Below are positions 1 to 6,548 of a stretch of DNA of 8,637 bases, in pieces. Each line of letters opens with the position of its first letter. The stretch's first letter is position 1. Made by a program: the position numbers and the translations under genes. Origin of the DNA: an uncultured Gammaproteobacteria bacterium (lineage in GTDB: Bacteria > Pseudomonadota > Gammaproteobacteria > Arenicellales > Poriferihabitantaceae); assembly GCA_938021685.1 (NCBI GenBank), contig CALIFM010000007.1, positions 1 to 8,637 on the forward strand, written 5' to 3'. Below the pieces are notes generated by a model that was given only the letters and a program-made list of their open reading frames with translations, did not search any database and had not been told where the DNA came from.

Positions 1-304
1 AGGATGCTTTTATAAAGCTATTTATTTATTTTTGTTGTAAAAATGATACAAAATTGATTTCAGCAGGGGCTTGTAGTCATCTATTGTTCAGTCAAATTAT
101 AAATAAGTCATATAAATAATTGATTTTTAATGATTAAATCATTTATTGTAAGTGTTTTGAGCTTGCTTTCTTTTATTCTTGGCTCACTAGAGGTTGTATG
201 GCCCGCCTCAATTTGATTTGAAATGAAGAAAAGGTGTTTTGCACAGACTTATAATTCCAGTTTTAGTAAACTAGCAGCTCTTCAAGTCCTAAGCACACTG
301 AGCA
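1..304. other. AT-rich non-coding region upstream of the sulfotransferase gene
   Basis: No convincing gene is visible on either strand here. The stretch is markedly richer in A+T than the genes that follow. It holds a direct repeat ATAAATAA at 99-106 and 112-119 and a dyad AATGAT-TAA-ATCATT at 129-143. A perfect TATAAT hexamer lies at 250-255, about 50 bases before the sulfotransferase start, but no acceptable -35 box stands 16-18 bases upstream, so I only suggest it as a promoter. The left part may contain the end of an upstream transcription unit, but no clear terminator hairpin is seen. Confidence 0.6.
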
Positions 305-1126
305 ATGAATCTTGACCATAAACTAACTTGGATCGCAAGCTTTCCTAGAAGTGGTAATACATGGGTGCGTGCGCTCATTACGGCCTATGTCAATGGTGGT
401 GAAACGGATATCAATAGCATTATGCAGACGGGCGACAAAGACCCAGCCTTCTATCAAAATATTATCAAAACCCCTATTAGTGATTGGACGATGACCGATC
501 AAGCCTTAGTCAAGCCTGCGGCTATGTACCGCATGTTAGAAGAGGCGGGCGGTAATTTGATGCTAAAAACCCACGACTGTAATGTGGATTTTTCAGGTGT
601 AGCACAAATTCCATACGACCTGACTCGTGCGGCAATTTATATTGCGCGTGATCCACGCGACGTGGTGCTATCATTTATGAATCACTACAATATGCCTTCG
701 GCCAACGCCGCCGTTGATAAAGTGTTGGATGGCCGTGCCATGACTCGCTATCCGAACAAGGGTTTGCTTGTTGCTCAATTGTCTTGGCAGCTTAGTGTCG
801 CCTCTTGGTTGCGTGACTTGCCATATCCCGTCTACACGCTGCGTTATGAAGACTTGATTGAGAATCCGTTCGATATTCTGAGCGAGATGGTGCGCTTTTT
901 GCAATTAGATTACGATGAGAAAGTGGTCAAAAAGTCGATTGAAGCTTGCCAATTTGAACGCCTGCAAAAACAAGAAAAAGAGCAAGGGTTTCGTGAAGGC
1001 GTTGGCCAAACTTTTTTCCATAAAGGACAGTCGCAGCGCTGGAAAACAGAATTAGACAAAAGCTTGCAGCAACGCATTGTTAAGGCCTGTCAAAAAGAGA
1101 TGCAAGCCTTGCACTATTTGCCTTAA
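305..1126 (+). CDS. PAPS-dependent sulfotransferase (Sulfotransfer_1 type)
   Basis: Likely transfers a sulfuryl group from PAPS to a hydroxyl or amine of an unknown small molecule or lipid in the cytoplasm. The 273-residue protein shows the family signatures in order: the 5'-phosphosulfate loop SFPRSGNTW at 12-20; KTH at 88-90, whose His matches the catalytic His of SULT-type enzymes; the 3'-phosphate motif ARDPRD at 114-119 followed by Ser123; YEDL at 181-184; and a C-terminal HKGQSQRW at 239-246 resembling the PAP-binding RKGxxGDWK segment. All key residues are present, so it should be active. The ATG has only a weak ribosome site. It appears to be a single-gene unit: AT-rich DNA precedes it and a small hairpin follows. 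No polysaccharide, lipid or PAPS-synthesis genes lie nearby to reveal the substrate. An accessory, possibly transferred gene is an inference from context. Confidence 0.9.
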   Translation: MNLDHKLTWIASFPRSGNTWVRALITAYVNGGETDINSIMQTGDKDPAFYQNIIKTPISDWTMTDQALVKPAAMYRMLEEAGGNLMLKTHDCNVDFSGVAQIPYDLTRAAIYIARDPRDVVLSFMNHYNMPSANAAVDKVLDGRAMTRYPNKGLLVAQLSWQLSVASWLRDLPYPVYTLRYEDLIENPFDILSEMVRFLQLDYDEKVVKKSIEACQFERLQKQEKEQGFREGVGQTFFHKGQSQRWKTELDKSLQQRIVKACQKEMQALHYLP

Positions 1127-1164
1127 TCTCGTTATATTGTAATGGGTTGCTATTTACGCTGAGG

Positions 1165-1186
1165 CTCTCAAAACGAGAGTGTTTTT
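1165..1186 (+). terminator. Probable weak intrinsic terminator after the sulfotransferase gene
   Basis: CTCTC (1165-1169) pairs with GAGAG (1175-1179) across an AAAAC loop; a G-T pair can extend the stem. GTTTTT follows directly. The stem is short, so termination may be partial. It sits 38 bases after the sulfotransferase stop and separates that gene from the pcm-like/tolC pair. Confidence 0.5.
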
Positions 1187-1215
1187 GATTTTAACTACGA
1201 ACGAATGATCCACAA

Positions 1216-1875
1216 ATGTTAGATAACTTTGAAGAAGCTCGTCTTAATATGGTTGAGCAGCAAATTAAGCCATGGAATATGCATGATTCGCGTGTGTTAG
1301 AAGCGCTGCGTCAGGTCCGTAGAGAAGACTTTGTACCAGACGAGTATCAAAGTGTGGCTTTTGCCGATATTGCAATCCCATTAAGTGATGGCAATAGTAT
1401 GTTGGAGCCTAAAATTGTGGCACATATGTTGCAAAGCCTAAGTTTGTCCGAATCCGATAGGGCTTTGGTCATCGGAGTTGGGACTGGCTACGTCGCTGCT
1501 TTGTTTGCAAAATTGGTCAACGGTGTAGTGTGTGTAGACCCACGGGCGCAGGTGTTGGATGCAGCCAAACGTAATATTGCGATGTCGGGTATCTCTAACG
1601 TTGAATTTCACCAGCGTGACGTCAACACGGCATGGCCTGCTGGTGGTGAGGTGGATGTCGTGTTTTTTAGAAACTCGATGAAGGCGCTGCCTGACCCAAT
1701 TGGCAAGCATCTAGCGCCCGGTGGCCGCTGTGTGGCTGTTATTGGGCAAGGCTCGATGATGGAGCTGACTTTATTTAGTAAACAAGAGCAGCAATTGGTG
1801 AGTCAGTCTATTTTAGATACGGCCACACCTGGCAAAGCTAGTGAAGAGGCCAGTAAGCCAAAGTTCATATTCTAG
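1216..1875 (+). CDS. Protein-L-isoaspartate O-methyltransferase (Pcm)-like protein, degenerate active site
   Basis: A 219-residue SAM-dependent methyltransferase-fold protein of the PIMT/Pcm family. The N-terminus, with MVEQQI at 12-17, RVLEAL at 26-31 and FVPDEY at 39-44, is typical. The SAM loop survives as IGVGTGY at 86-92, and Asp108 in VCVDPR could bind the SAM ribose. However, the hallmark GQTIS-x-P is GNSMLEP at 59-65, so the active-site Ser is Leu. The usual Glu before the glycine loop is Val85, and the motif around GDG..GWP is RDVNTAWP at 134-141. It may therefore not repair isoaspartate. No strong Shine-Dalgarno precedes the ATG. tolC follows after 79 bases in the same direction; from memory, Pcm-like genes often precede tolC in proteobacteria, which suggests a role linked to export or the envelope. 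SAM binding is likely; the substrate is unknown. Confidence 0.85.
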   Translation: MLDNFEEARLNMVEQQIKPWNMHDSRVLEALRQVRREDFVPDEYQSVAFADIAIPLSDGNSMLEPKIVAHMLQSLSLSESDRALVIGVGTGYVAALFAKLVNGVVCVDPRAQVLDAAKRNIAMSGISNVEFHQRDVNTAWPAGGEVDVVFFRNSMKALPDPIGKHLAPGGRCVAVIGQGSMMELTLFSKQEQQLVSQSILDTATPGKASEEASKPKFIF

Positions 1876-1906
1876 TCACGCATGGGCACGTAAAATATAT
1901 GCCCTC

Positions 1907-1924
1907 GCTCGGTGTCGTCCGAGC
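1907..1924 (+). other. GC-rich stem-loop between the pcm-like gene and tolC
   Basis: GCTCGG (1907-1912) and CCGAGC (1919-1924) form a perfect 6-bp stem with a TGTCGT loop. TCTCTAATTATT follows rather than a clean T run, so this is not a standard terminator. It could be an attenuator, an RNA-stabilising or processing element, or a partial terminator that sets the ratio of the two products. A looser GGGCA/TGCCC pair lies just upstream at 1884-1904. Confidence 0.45.
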
Positions 1925-1954
1925 TCTCTAATTATTGGTATAGCTAACGAGTAA

Positions 1955-3280
1955 ATGATGAAAAACAAACTGGGTGTCGTGGCGTTGAGCACATTATTTT
2001 TTGTAGCACCAGCAAAGGCGACTGATTTAGCTGAGGTGTATGAACTTGCTCTGGGCGCTGATGCAAGCTTAGCCGCTGCACAGCAGACCCTTGAAGCGGC
2101 TAAGTTAGATTTGCCTTTGGCGCAAAGTGCCTTTAAGCCGTTTGTCAATGCTGATGGTGGCTTATCCTATGGCTATAACAATACCAAGCCTGAGGGCTCT
2201 AACCGTATTTCATACTCAAACATTCAAACTCAATTGGGCGTCTCGGCGGGTAAAAAGTTGATCGATCCTCTGGCGGGTATTGATGTAGAGAAGGCTGAAG
2301 TGGCGCAGCAAAGTGCGATCTTAAATTATGAATTGGCGCACGAAGCTTTAATTCAAAATACGATTTCTGGTTATTTAGATGTGCTTGCGGCGGTCGATAA
2401 CGAGGAGCTGGCCAAACTTGAGCAACAAGCCATTGGTCGACAACTTGAATTGTCCACTCAGCGCTTAGAAGTCGGCTTAGGTACTAAAACCGATCAGTTT
2501 GATGCCACTGCTCGTTACCAGCAAAGTAAAGCGGCCACCATTGCCGCACAAAGCGCCATCGTTGATGCTGTGCAAGTACTAGAAGAATATGTTGGAGCGC
2601 CTTTAAGTGCAGGCGATACCTTTGCACCTTTGAAGACGCAAGACATTGCTTATGATGCGCAAAATGATGAGCAATGGTTACAGGCTGCCTTAGATAAAAA
2701 TAAAGCTTACCGTTTAGCCAGCCATCAAGTAGAGGTGTCGATGCTGGAAGTTGAGCGTACCCGTAAGGCTAAATCATTGAATGTGGATGCCATTGGCTCT
2801 TGGGGTTTTAATGATTCAAGCGGTGGCCCCGATGGTCGCGGCAACCAAAACGACAACTGGGTGGTGGGCCTTAATGCAAGCTATCCCTTGTTCCAAGGCG
2901 GCACGATTAAGACTCGCCAAAAGCAAGCCGGATATCAGCTTAATGCCAGCAAGCATCAACTTGATCAGGTGCGTCGCGAAGCACAGCGCAATATAAAGGC
3001 GGCGCAACGGGCGGTCGAAGTCAATAAGGCCCAAGTAAAGGCACTAGCTCAGTCGGTGGCCGCCAGTGAAAATGCCTTGGATTCTAAAGAAGAAGGTTTC
3101 CGCGCTGGTGTCACCACTAATTTAGATGTGCTGGATGGACAGCGTGATTTGTTCTTAGCAAAGCGTAATTATTTGCAGTCGCGTTATGCTGTGATCAACG
3201 CCATTGTGAGCTTGGAGCGTGCTGCAGGCGACTTGACCGCGCAGGACATTGGACTGGTCAATGGTTGGTTGGAGAAGTAG
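1955..3280 (+). CDS. tolC: TolC-family outer-membrane efflux/secretion channel
   Basis: Outer-membrane channel that joins RND, ABC or MFS pumps, or type I secretion, to the exterior. The 441-residue precursor starts with a Sec signal peptide, with likely cleavage after AKA at residues 20-22. Two structurally repeated OEP domains follow, at about 25-215 and 235-430. Each carries the classic helix-turn motif: GLGTKTDQFDA at 174-184 and GVTTNLDVLDGQRDL at 385-399. A beta-strand segment GLNASYPLFQGG lies at 305-316. It ends in an alpha-helical ERAAGDL segment like that of E. coli TolC, but is shorter than that protein (about 490 residues). Two adjacent ATG codons exist, at 1955 and 1958; the second lies better behind the weak ACGAG and gives a typical MKNK signal start. 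No inner-membrane pump or adaptor gene is adjacent, as is usual for a shared TolC. Confidence 0.93.
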   Translation: MMKNKLGVVALSTLFFVAPAKATDLAEVYELALGADASLAAAQQTLEAAKLDLPLAQSAFKPFVNADGGLSYGYNNTKPEGSNRISYSNIQTQLGVSAGKKLIDPLAGIDVEKAEVAQQSAILNYELAHEALIQNTISGYLDVLAAVDNEELAKLEQQAIGRQLELSTQRLEVGLGTKTDQFDATARYQQSKAATIAAQSAIVDAVQVLEEYVGAPLSAGDTFAPLKTQDIAYDAQNDEQWLQAALDKNKAYRLASHQVEVSMLEVERTRKAKSLNVDAIGSWGFNDSSGGPDGRGNQNDNWVVGLNASYPLFQGGTIKTRQKQAGYQLNASKHQLDQVRREAQRNIKAAQRAVEVNKAQVKALAQSVAASENALDSKEEGFRAGVTTNLDVLDGQRDLFLAKRNYLQSRYAVINAIVSLERAAGDLTAQDIGLVNGWLEK

Positions 3281-3297
3281 CTAGACGGATGAGCTAG

Positions 3298-3879
3298 TCA
3301 ACTTGAGTCGGCTATGCCCGCGATAGCCAAAGGCAAGATACGGTGCTCAATCTCAAGTACACGCTGTTGCAAACTCTCAGCAGTGTCTTCAGGTAAAATA
3401 GCGAGTTGCTCTTGAATAATAACCGGGCCATCATCCAGTTTAGCTGTCACATAATGCACGGTTGCGCCGTGGTATTCTTCTTGGTTGCCTAGTACTCGCT
3501 GATGTGTGTTAAGACCTTTGTAGGCAGGTAACAAAGAGGGGTGCAGATTAATAATCTTACCTGCAAATTTTTCCACAAAGTCTGCGCTTAAAATGCGCAT
3601 AAATCCCGCCAGCACAATTAGTTCGGGCTGATAGCTGCTTATGGTGCTAGCCAAGGCTTTGTCAAAGCTTTGGCGTGACTGCCCCTTTTCTTTTTGTACC
3701 ACTTCATGTGGGATGCCAGCCTGTTGAGCGCGTTGTAAGCCGTAAGCTTGTGGTTGGTCACTGATGACCGCAACAATTTCAGCGTTTAGCTCACCATCCG
3801 TAATACGATCAATAATCGCCTGTAAATTGCTGCCTCCACCTGAAATTAGTACGGCAATGTGCAGTGGCTTTTCAGGCAC
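3298..3879 (-). CDS. purN: Phosphoribosylglycinamide formyltransferase (GAR transformylase)
   Basis: Third step of de novo purine synthesis: formylates GAR with 10-formyl-tetrahydrofolate in the cytosol. The 193-residue length is close to that of the E. coli enzyme. Visible motifs are the phosphate-binding SGGGSNLQAI at 13-22, LAGFMRILS at 90-98, the catalytic INLHPSLLPAYKG at 110-122 containing Asn111 and His113, and KLDDGPV at 147-153 with Asp149 matching the third catalytic residue. All are intact. The start codon is GTG (3879-3877), which overlaps the end of purM by 8 bases, so translation is probably coupled to purM; no strong ribosome site is seen. It converges with tolC, leaving only 17 bases between the two stop codons and no clear terminator there. 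Confidence 0.96.
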   Translation of the reverse strand: MPEKPLHIAVLISGGGSNLQAIIDRITDGELNAEIVAVISDQPQAYGLQRAQQAGIPHEVVQKEKGQSRQSFDKALASTISSYQPELIVLAGFMRILSADFVEKFAGKIINLHPSLLPAYKGLNTHQRVLGNQEEYHGATVHYVTAKLDDGPVIIQEQLAILPEDTAESLQQRVLEIEHRILPLAIAGIADSS

Positions 3880-4924
3880 TGTATTCTACGCTGGGGGCGC
3901 CTTTAGATGCAGTAATCATGCCTATTTCAAACACGGTTTCGCCATTGTTTTGCAGTATGTCAATCGCTTGTGCAGCGTGTGCGGCATCAAGGCAAACCAC
4001 CATGCCAATACCGCAATTAAAGGTGCGCAGCATTTCGTTTTGTTCAATGTTGCCAGCATTTTGCAGCCATTCAAACACGGGCATCGTAGGCCAGCTAGAA
4101 AGATTGATATCGGCCTTGCAACCCTCAGGCAGTACCCGTGGTAGGTTTTCGGTTAAGCCGCCGCCAGTGATATGGGCCAAGGCATGCACTGGCACTTCGT
4201 TCATTAAGTTCAGCAGGCTTTTTACGTAGATGCGTGTTGGCGCCAATAGCGCTTCGCCAAGCGTTGCGTCGTAACTGCTTGCAATGGGCTTGATCAGTGA
4301 TTGCCCAGCATGTTCAATCACTTTACGAATCAAAGAGTAGCCGTTTGAATGCGGGCCGCTTGACGCTAGGCCTAGCAGTACATCACCGGGCTGCACTTGG
4401 CTTGTCTGTATGATTTTGTCTTTTTCCACCAAGCCGACCGCAAAGCCAGCCAGGTCATAATCTTCCTCAGCATACATGCCGGGCATTTCAGCGGTTTCAC
4501 CGCCAATAAGAGCTGCCCCCGATTGCTTGCAGCCTTCAGCAATGCCGCTGATCACCGCTTCTGCAGTGTCTAGCTTGAGTTTGCCAGTGGCAAAGTAATC
4601 CAAGAAAAATAGTGGCTCGGCGCCAGTGACGATAATATCGTTCACGCACATAGCCACTAAGTCGATACCGATGGTGTCATGCAAGTTAAGGTCGATCACA
4701 AGCTTTAATTTGGTACCGACCCCGTCGGCGCCTGACACCAGCACAGGTTGCTTATAATCTTGCCAAGGCAATTCAAATAAGCCGCCAAATCCGCCGATAG
4801 ACGACAGCACGCCCGGGCGCTTAGTGGCGCGGACCAAGGGTTTGATGCGTTCAACAAGTTCATTGCCAGCATCAATGTCAACGCCACTGTCTTTGTAGCT
4901 TAAAGAATTTTTTTGTTTGCTCAT
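3872..4924 (-). CDS. purM: Phosphoribosylformylglycinamidine cyclo-ligase (AIR synthetase)
   Basis: Fifth step of de novo purine synthesis: ATP-dependent closure of FGAM to AIR. From the chosen start the protein has 350 residues (E. coli 345). It shows SLSYKDSGVDIDAGN near the N-terminus, DGVGTK at 67-72, GGETAEMPGMY at 141-151, SSGPHSNGYS at 188-197, the HITGGGLTENLPR segment at 251-263 and FNCGIGM at 302-308, all as in the PurM/PurL ATP-binding superfamily. I chose the ATG at 4924-4922, giving MSKQ..SLSYKD, because it matches the start I recall for Pseudomonas and E. coli proteins. Another in-frame ATG lies three codons upstream at 4933. Neither has an obvious Shine-Dalgarno. It is first in a purM-purN operon, transcribed away from the divergent phosphatidyltransferase gene. 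Confidence 0.96.
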   Translation of the reverse strand: MSKQKNSLSYKDSGVDIDAGNELVERIKPLVRATKRPGVLSSIGGFGGLFELPWQDYKQPVLVSGADGVGTKLKLVIDLNLHDTIGIDLVAMCVNDIIVTGAEPLFFLDYFATGKLKLDTAEAVISGIAEGCKQSGAALIGGETAEMPGMYAEEDYDLAGFAVGLVEKDKIIQTSQVQPGDVLLGLASSGPHSNGYSLIRKVIEHAGQSLIKPIASSYDATLGEALLAPTRIYVKSLLNLMNEVPVHALAHITGGGLTENLPRVLPEGCKADINLSSWPTMPVFEWLQNAGNIEQNEMLRTFNCGIGMVVCLDAAHAAQAIDILQNNGETVFEIGMITASKGAPSVEYSA

Positions 4925-5012
4925 AAGGACCATTTGCGTGGGTTAGGCAGTAAAGACTTGGATTTTAACTGATTCAAAGCATTTGAGCTTTAAAGAGTGA
5001 TAACAAAGATTA

Positions 5013-5029
5013 ATCAGCTAGAAGCTGAT
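5013..5029. promoter_or_regulatory. Operator-like dyad in the purM / phosphatidyltransferase divergent spacer
   Basis: ATCAGCT (5013-5019) and AGCTGAT (5023-5029) form a perfect 7-bp inverted repeat around AGA. A further TAATC/GATTA pair (5011-5015 and 5031-5035) loosely frames it. Its place midway between two divergent genes suits a regulator site, but no known consensus is recognised and a chance hairpin is possible. Confidence 0.35.
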
Positions 5030-5059
5030 CGATTACATCAATTCATTCACGGCGCAGGC

Positions 5060-5068
5060 TGGTATATA
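5060..5068 (+). promoter_or_regulatory. Candidate extended -10 promoter for the phosphatidyltransferase-hda unit
   Basis: TGG-TATATA at 5060-5068 resembles an extended -10 element; an overlapping TATATT lies at 5065-5070 with TTCATT at 5042-5047 as a weak -35 and a 17-base spacer. Either would give a leader of about 100 bases before the likely start at 5182. The local sequence is AT-rich, so false matches are likely. Confidence 0.22.
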
Positions 5069-5181
5069 TTAAAATAGCAATATAAAGCAGACTTTAACCG
5101 AATGTCCGTTGCATACATGCAAGCAGCGGTTGGTATTTGTTTGTGCATAAAGGCTAATTGCCCACTGAATCTTTGCTTATT

Positions 5182-5739
5182 ATGATGTTTGCTCAGCTAC
5201 CTAATTTCTTAACCTTACTACGCATCGCAATGGTGCCAGTAGTGGTCGTGTTGCTGGGCGACCGGCAATACGAGGCGGCATTATTTGTGTTTGTGCTGGC
5301 TGGCATCACTGATGGCTTGGATGGGTGGATTGCCAAACGTTACCACTTGCAAAGTGCATTCGGTGCGATGCTGGATCCGATTGCTGATAAGCTGCTGTTG
5401 GTTTCAACTTACACCATGCTCACGTTTTTGGGCGACATCCCTTTTTGGTTGTTAGTGATCGTGTTGTTTCGTGACTTTTTAATTGTAGGTGGTTATTGGT
5501 TTTTGATTGCTATGCAAACTGCGCCTAAGGTTAAACCGATTATCACCAGCAAGATCAACACTTTCATGCAAATCATACTGGTGGTGATGGTGTTGCTGAG
5601 TAAGGCTGAATATTTAACTTTAACGCCCATATTGCCATCTATGTTCATCGCCGTGTTTGCCAGTACAGTGATCAGTGGTCTGGGTTATCTGTTTGGCAAC
5701 TTGGGCCAGTTTTACAATAAAAACGATCCGCGTGTTTAA
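5182..5739 (+). CDS. CDP-alcohol phosphatidyltransferase, PgsA-like
   Basis: Integral inner-membrane enzyme that exchanges CMP of a CDP-lipid for an alcohol; resemblance to PgsA suggests glycerol-3-phosphate as acceptor, but this is not proven. The signature DGLDGWIAK-x8-GAMLDPIAD supplies all four metal-binding Asp residues; the usual Arg of DGxxAR is Lys, followed by Arg. Several hydrophobic segments span the rest, consistent with about six helices, and the roughly 185-residue size fits the family. I prefer ATG 5182 or 5185 (MFAQLPNFLTLLRI) because PgsA proteins begin just before such a segment. A TTG at 5158 is also open in frame, with AAAGG at 5149-5153 only four bases before it, and an in-frame TAA directly precedes it. 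hda follows after 41 bases, so the two are probably co-transcribed. pgsA itself normally sits near uvrC, so this could be a second family member. Confidence 0.85.
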   Translation: MMFAQLPNFLTLLRIAMVPVVVVLLGDRQYEAALFVFVLAGITDGLDGWIAKRYHLQSAFGAMLDPIADKLLLVSTYTMLTFLGDIPFWLLVIVLFRDFLIVGGYWFLIAMQTAPKVKPIITSKINTFMQIILVVMVLLSKAEYLTLTPILPSMFIAVFASTVISGLGYLFGNLGQFYNKNDPRV

Positions 5740-5780
5740 GCGCCACCAAATGGAATTAATGCAGCGGCAAGGGCAGGCAC

Positions 5781-6488
5781 GTGAGTACTAAACAACTGGT
5801 ACTGCCTATTCAGGCAGATGAGACTAAAGCGCTAGACAATTATTTTGCTGGGCCTAATTTGCATACCTTGCAACATCTAAAGGCGCAATTAGCTGTGTTA
5901 TTGCAGCCAGGGCAAAAGCCAGAACAATTCACCTATTTATGGGGTGCGGCAGCTACAGGGAAATCGCATCTACTAATAGCTTGCTGTGCTTATGCTCATA
6001 CCCAGCAGCTTACGGCTAAATATATCGACTTAAGCCATGCTCAAAGCTTGGATGATGTTCGTAAGGCGTTGGGCCCGTCTGTGCTATTGTGCTTAGATGA
6101 ACTTGACGTGTTAACTGATAACTTGGACCAGCAAAAAGCCGTGTTAAGCTTGTTTGAAGCCGTGCGTAATCAAGGAGGGCTTTGCTTTATAGCAGGGCGC
6201 AATGCACCGGCTAAGTTAAGCATTGAATTGCCAGACTTGTTATCGCGGATTAAAAGTGTTGCTAGCTATGAATTACATGAGCTCGATGATGCGCAAAAGC
6301 AGCTGGCTTTACAGCAGGCGGCGCAGCGCAAAGGGTTTAAGCTCAGCGATGAAACGGCCAAGTGGTTGCTGGTACACAAAAGTAGGGACTTGGCTTATTT
6401 ATTTGATTTGCTAGAGCGCATAGACGCCGAAAGCTTGGCTAAGAAGCGTCTGGTCACCATTGCGTTGATCAAGTCCATCGATCCATAA
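5781..6488 (+). CDS. hda: DnaA regulatory inactivator Hda
   Basis: AAA+ protein related to DnaA domain III. Together with the DNA-loaded beta clamp it stimulates hydrolysis of ATP on DnaA and so prevents re-initiation at oriC. The 235-residue protein has a clamp-binding QLVLPI at 5-10, Walker A GAAATGKS at 55-62, Walker B LLCLDELD at 102-109, a sensor-1-like IAGRNAP at 137-143 and the arginine finger Arg156 in LLSRIK. E. coli Hda has Arg in place of the Walker A Lys; here the canonical Lys61 is present. The start is GTG with AAGGG at 5769-5773, seven bases upstream, and places the clamp motif at the very N-terminus as expected. It lies 41 bases behind the phosphatidyltransferase gene. purM-purN next to hda matches the gammaproteobacterial gene order I remember. 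Confidence 0.92.
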   Translation: MSTKQLVLPIQADETKALDNYFAGPNLHTLQHLKAQLAVLLQPGQKPEQFTYLWGAAATGKSHLLIACCAYAHTQQLTAKYIDLSHAQSLDDVRKALGPSVLLCLDELDVLTDNLDQQKAVLSLFEAVRNQGGLCFIAGRNAPAKLSIELPDLLSRIKSVASYELHELDDAQKQLALQQAAQRKGFKLSDETAKWLLVHKSRDLAYLFDLLERIDAESLAKKRLVTIALIKSIDP

Positions 6489-6548
6489 TTAAGGCGCCAA
6501 GGCTGAGGCAATCTTTAGTGTTAATTAATTATTATCAGGTGATTATTT

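Noticed and set aside
250..255. TATAAT as a confident promoter for the sulfotransferase gene
   Set aside because: The -10 match is perfect, but no -35 or extended -10 element accompanies it, so it is mentioned only within the non-coding region entry.
1876..2148. Minus-strand Ala-rich frame over the start of tolC
   Set aside because: Antisense to the signal peptide and first OEP helix of tolC; composition is explained by the Ala-rich sense codons.
3278..3296. TAGCT/AGCTA inverted repeat between tolC and purN as a bidirectional terminator
   Set aside because: Only 5-bp arms, a 9-base loop and no T run on either strand; likely chance from the frequent CTAG/AGCT words there.
3764..4229. Two plus-strand frames opposite the purM-purN junction
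   Set aside because: They are antisense to well-conserved purine genes, overlap each other in different frames and show no recognisable motifs.
4924..4939. PurR-like half site ACGCAAA on the minus strand at the purM start
   Set aside because: Only the left half matches the E. coli PurR consensus (about 9 of 16 in total) and it overlaps the start codons, so it is not a credible full operator.
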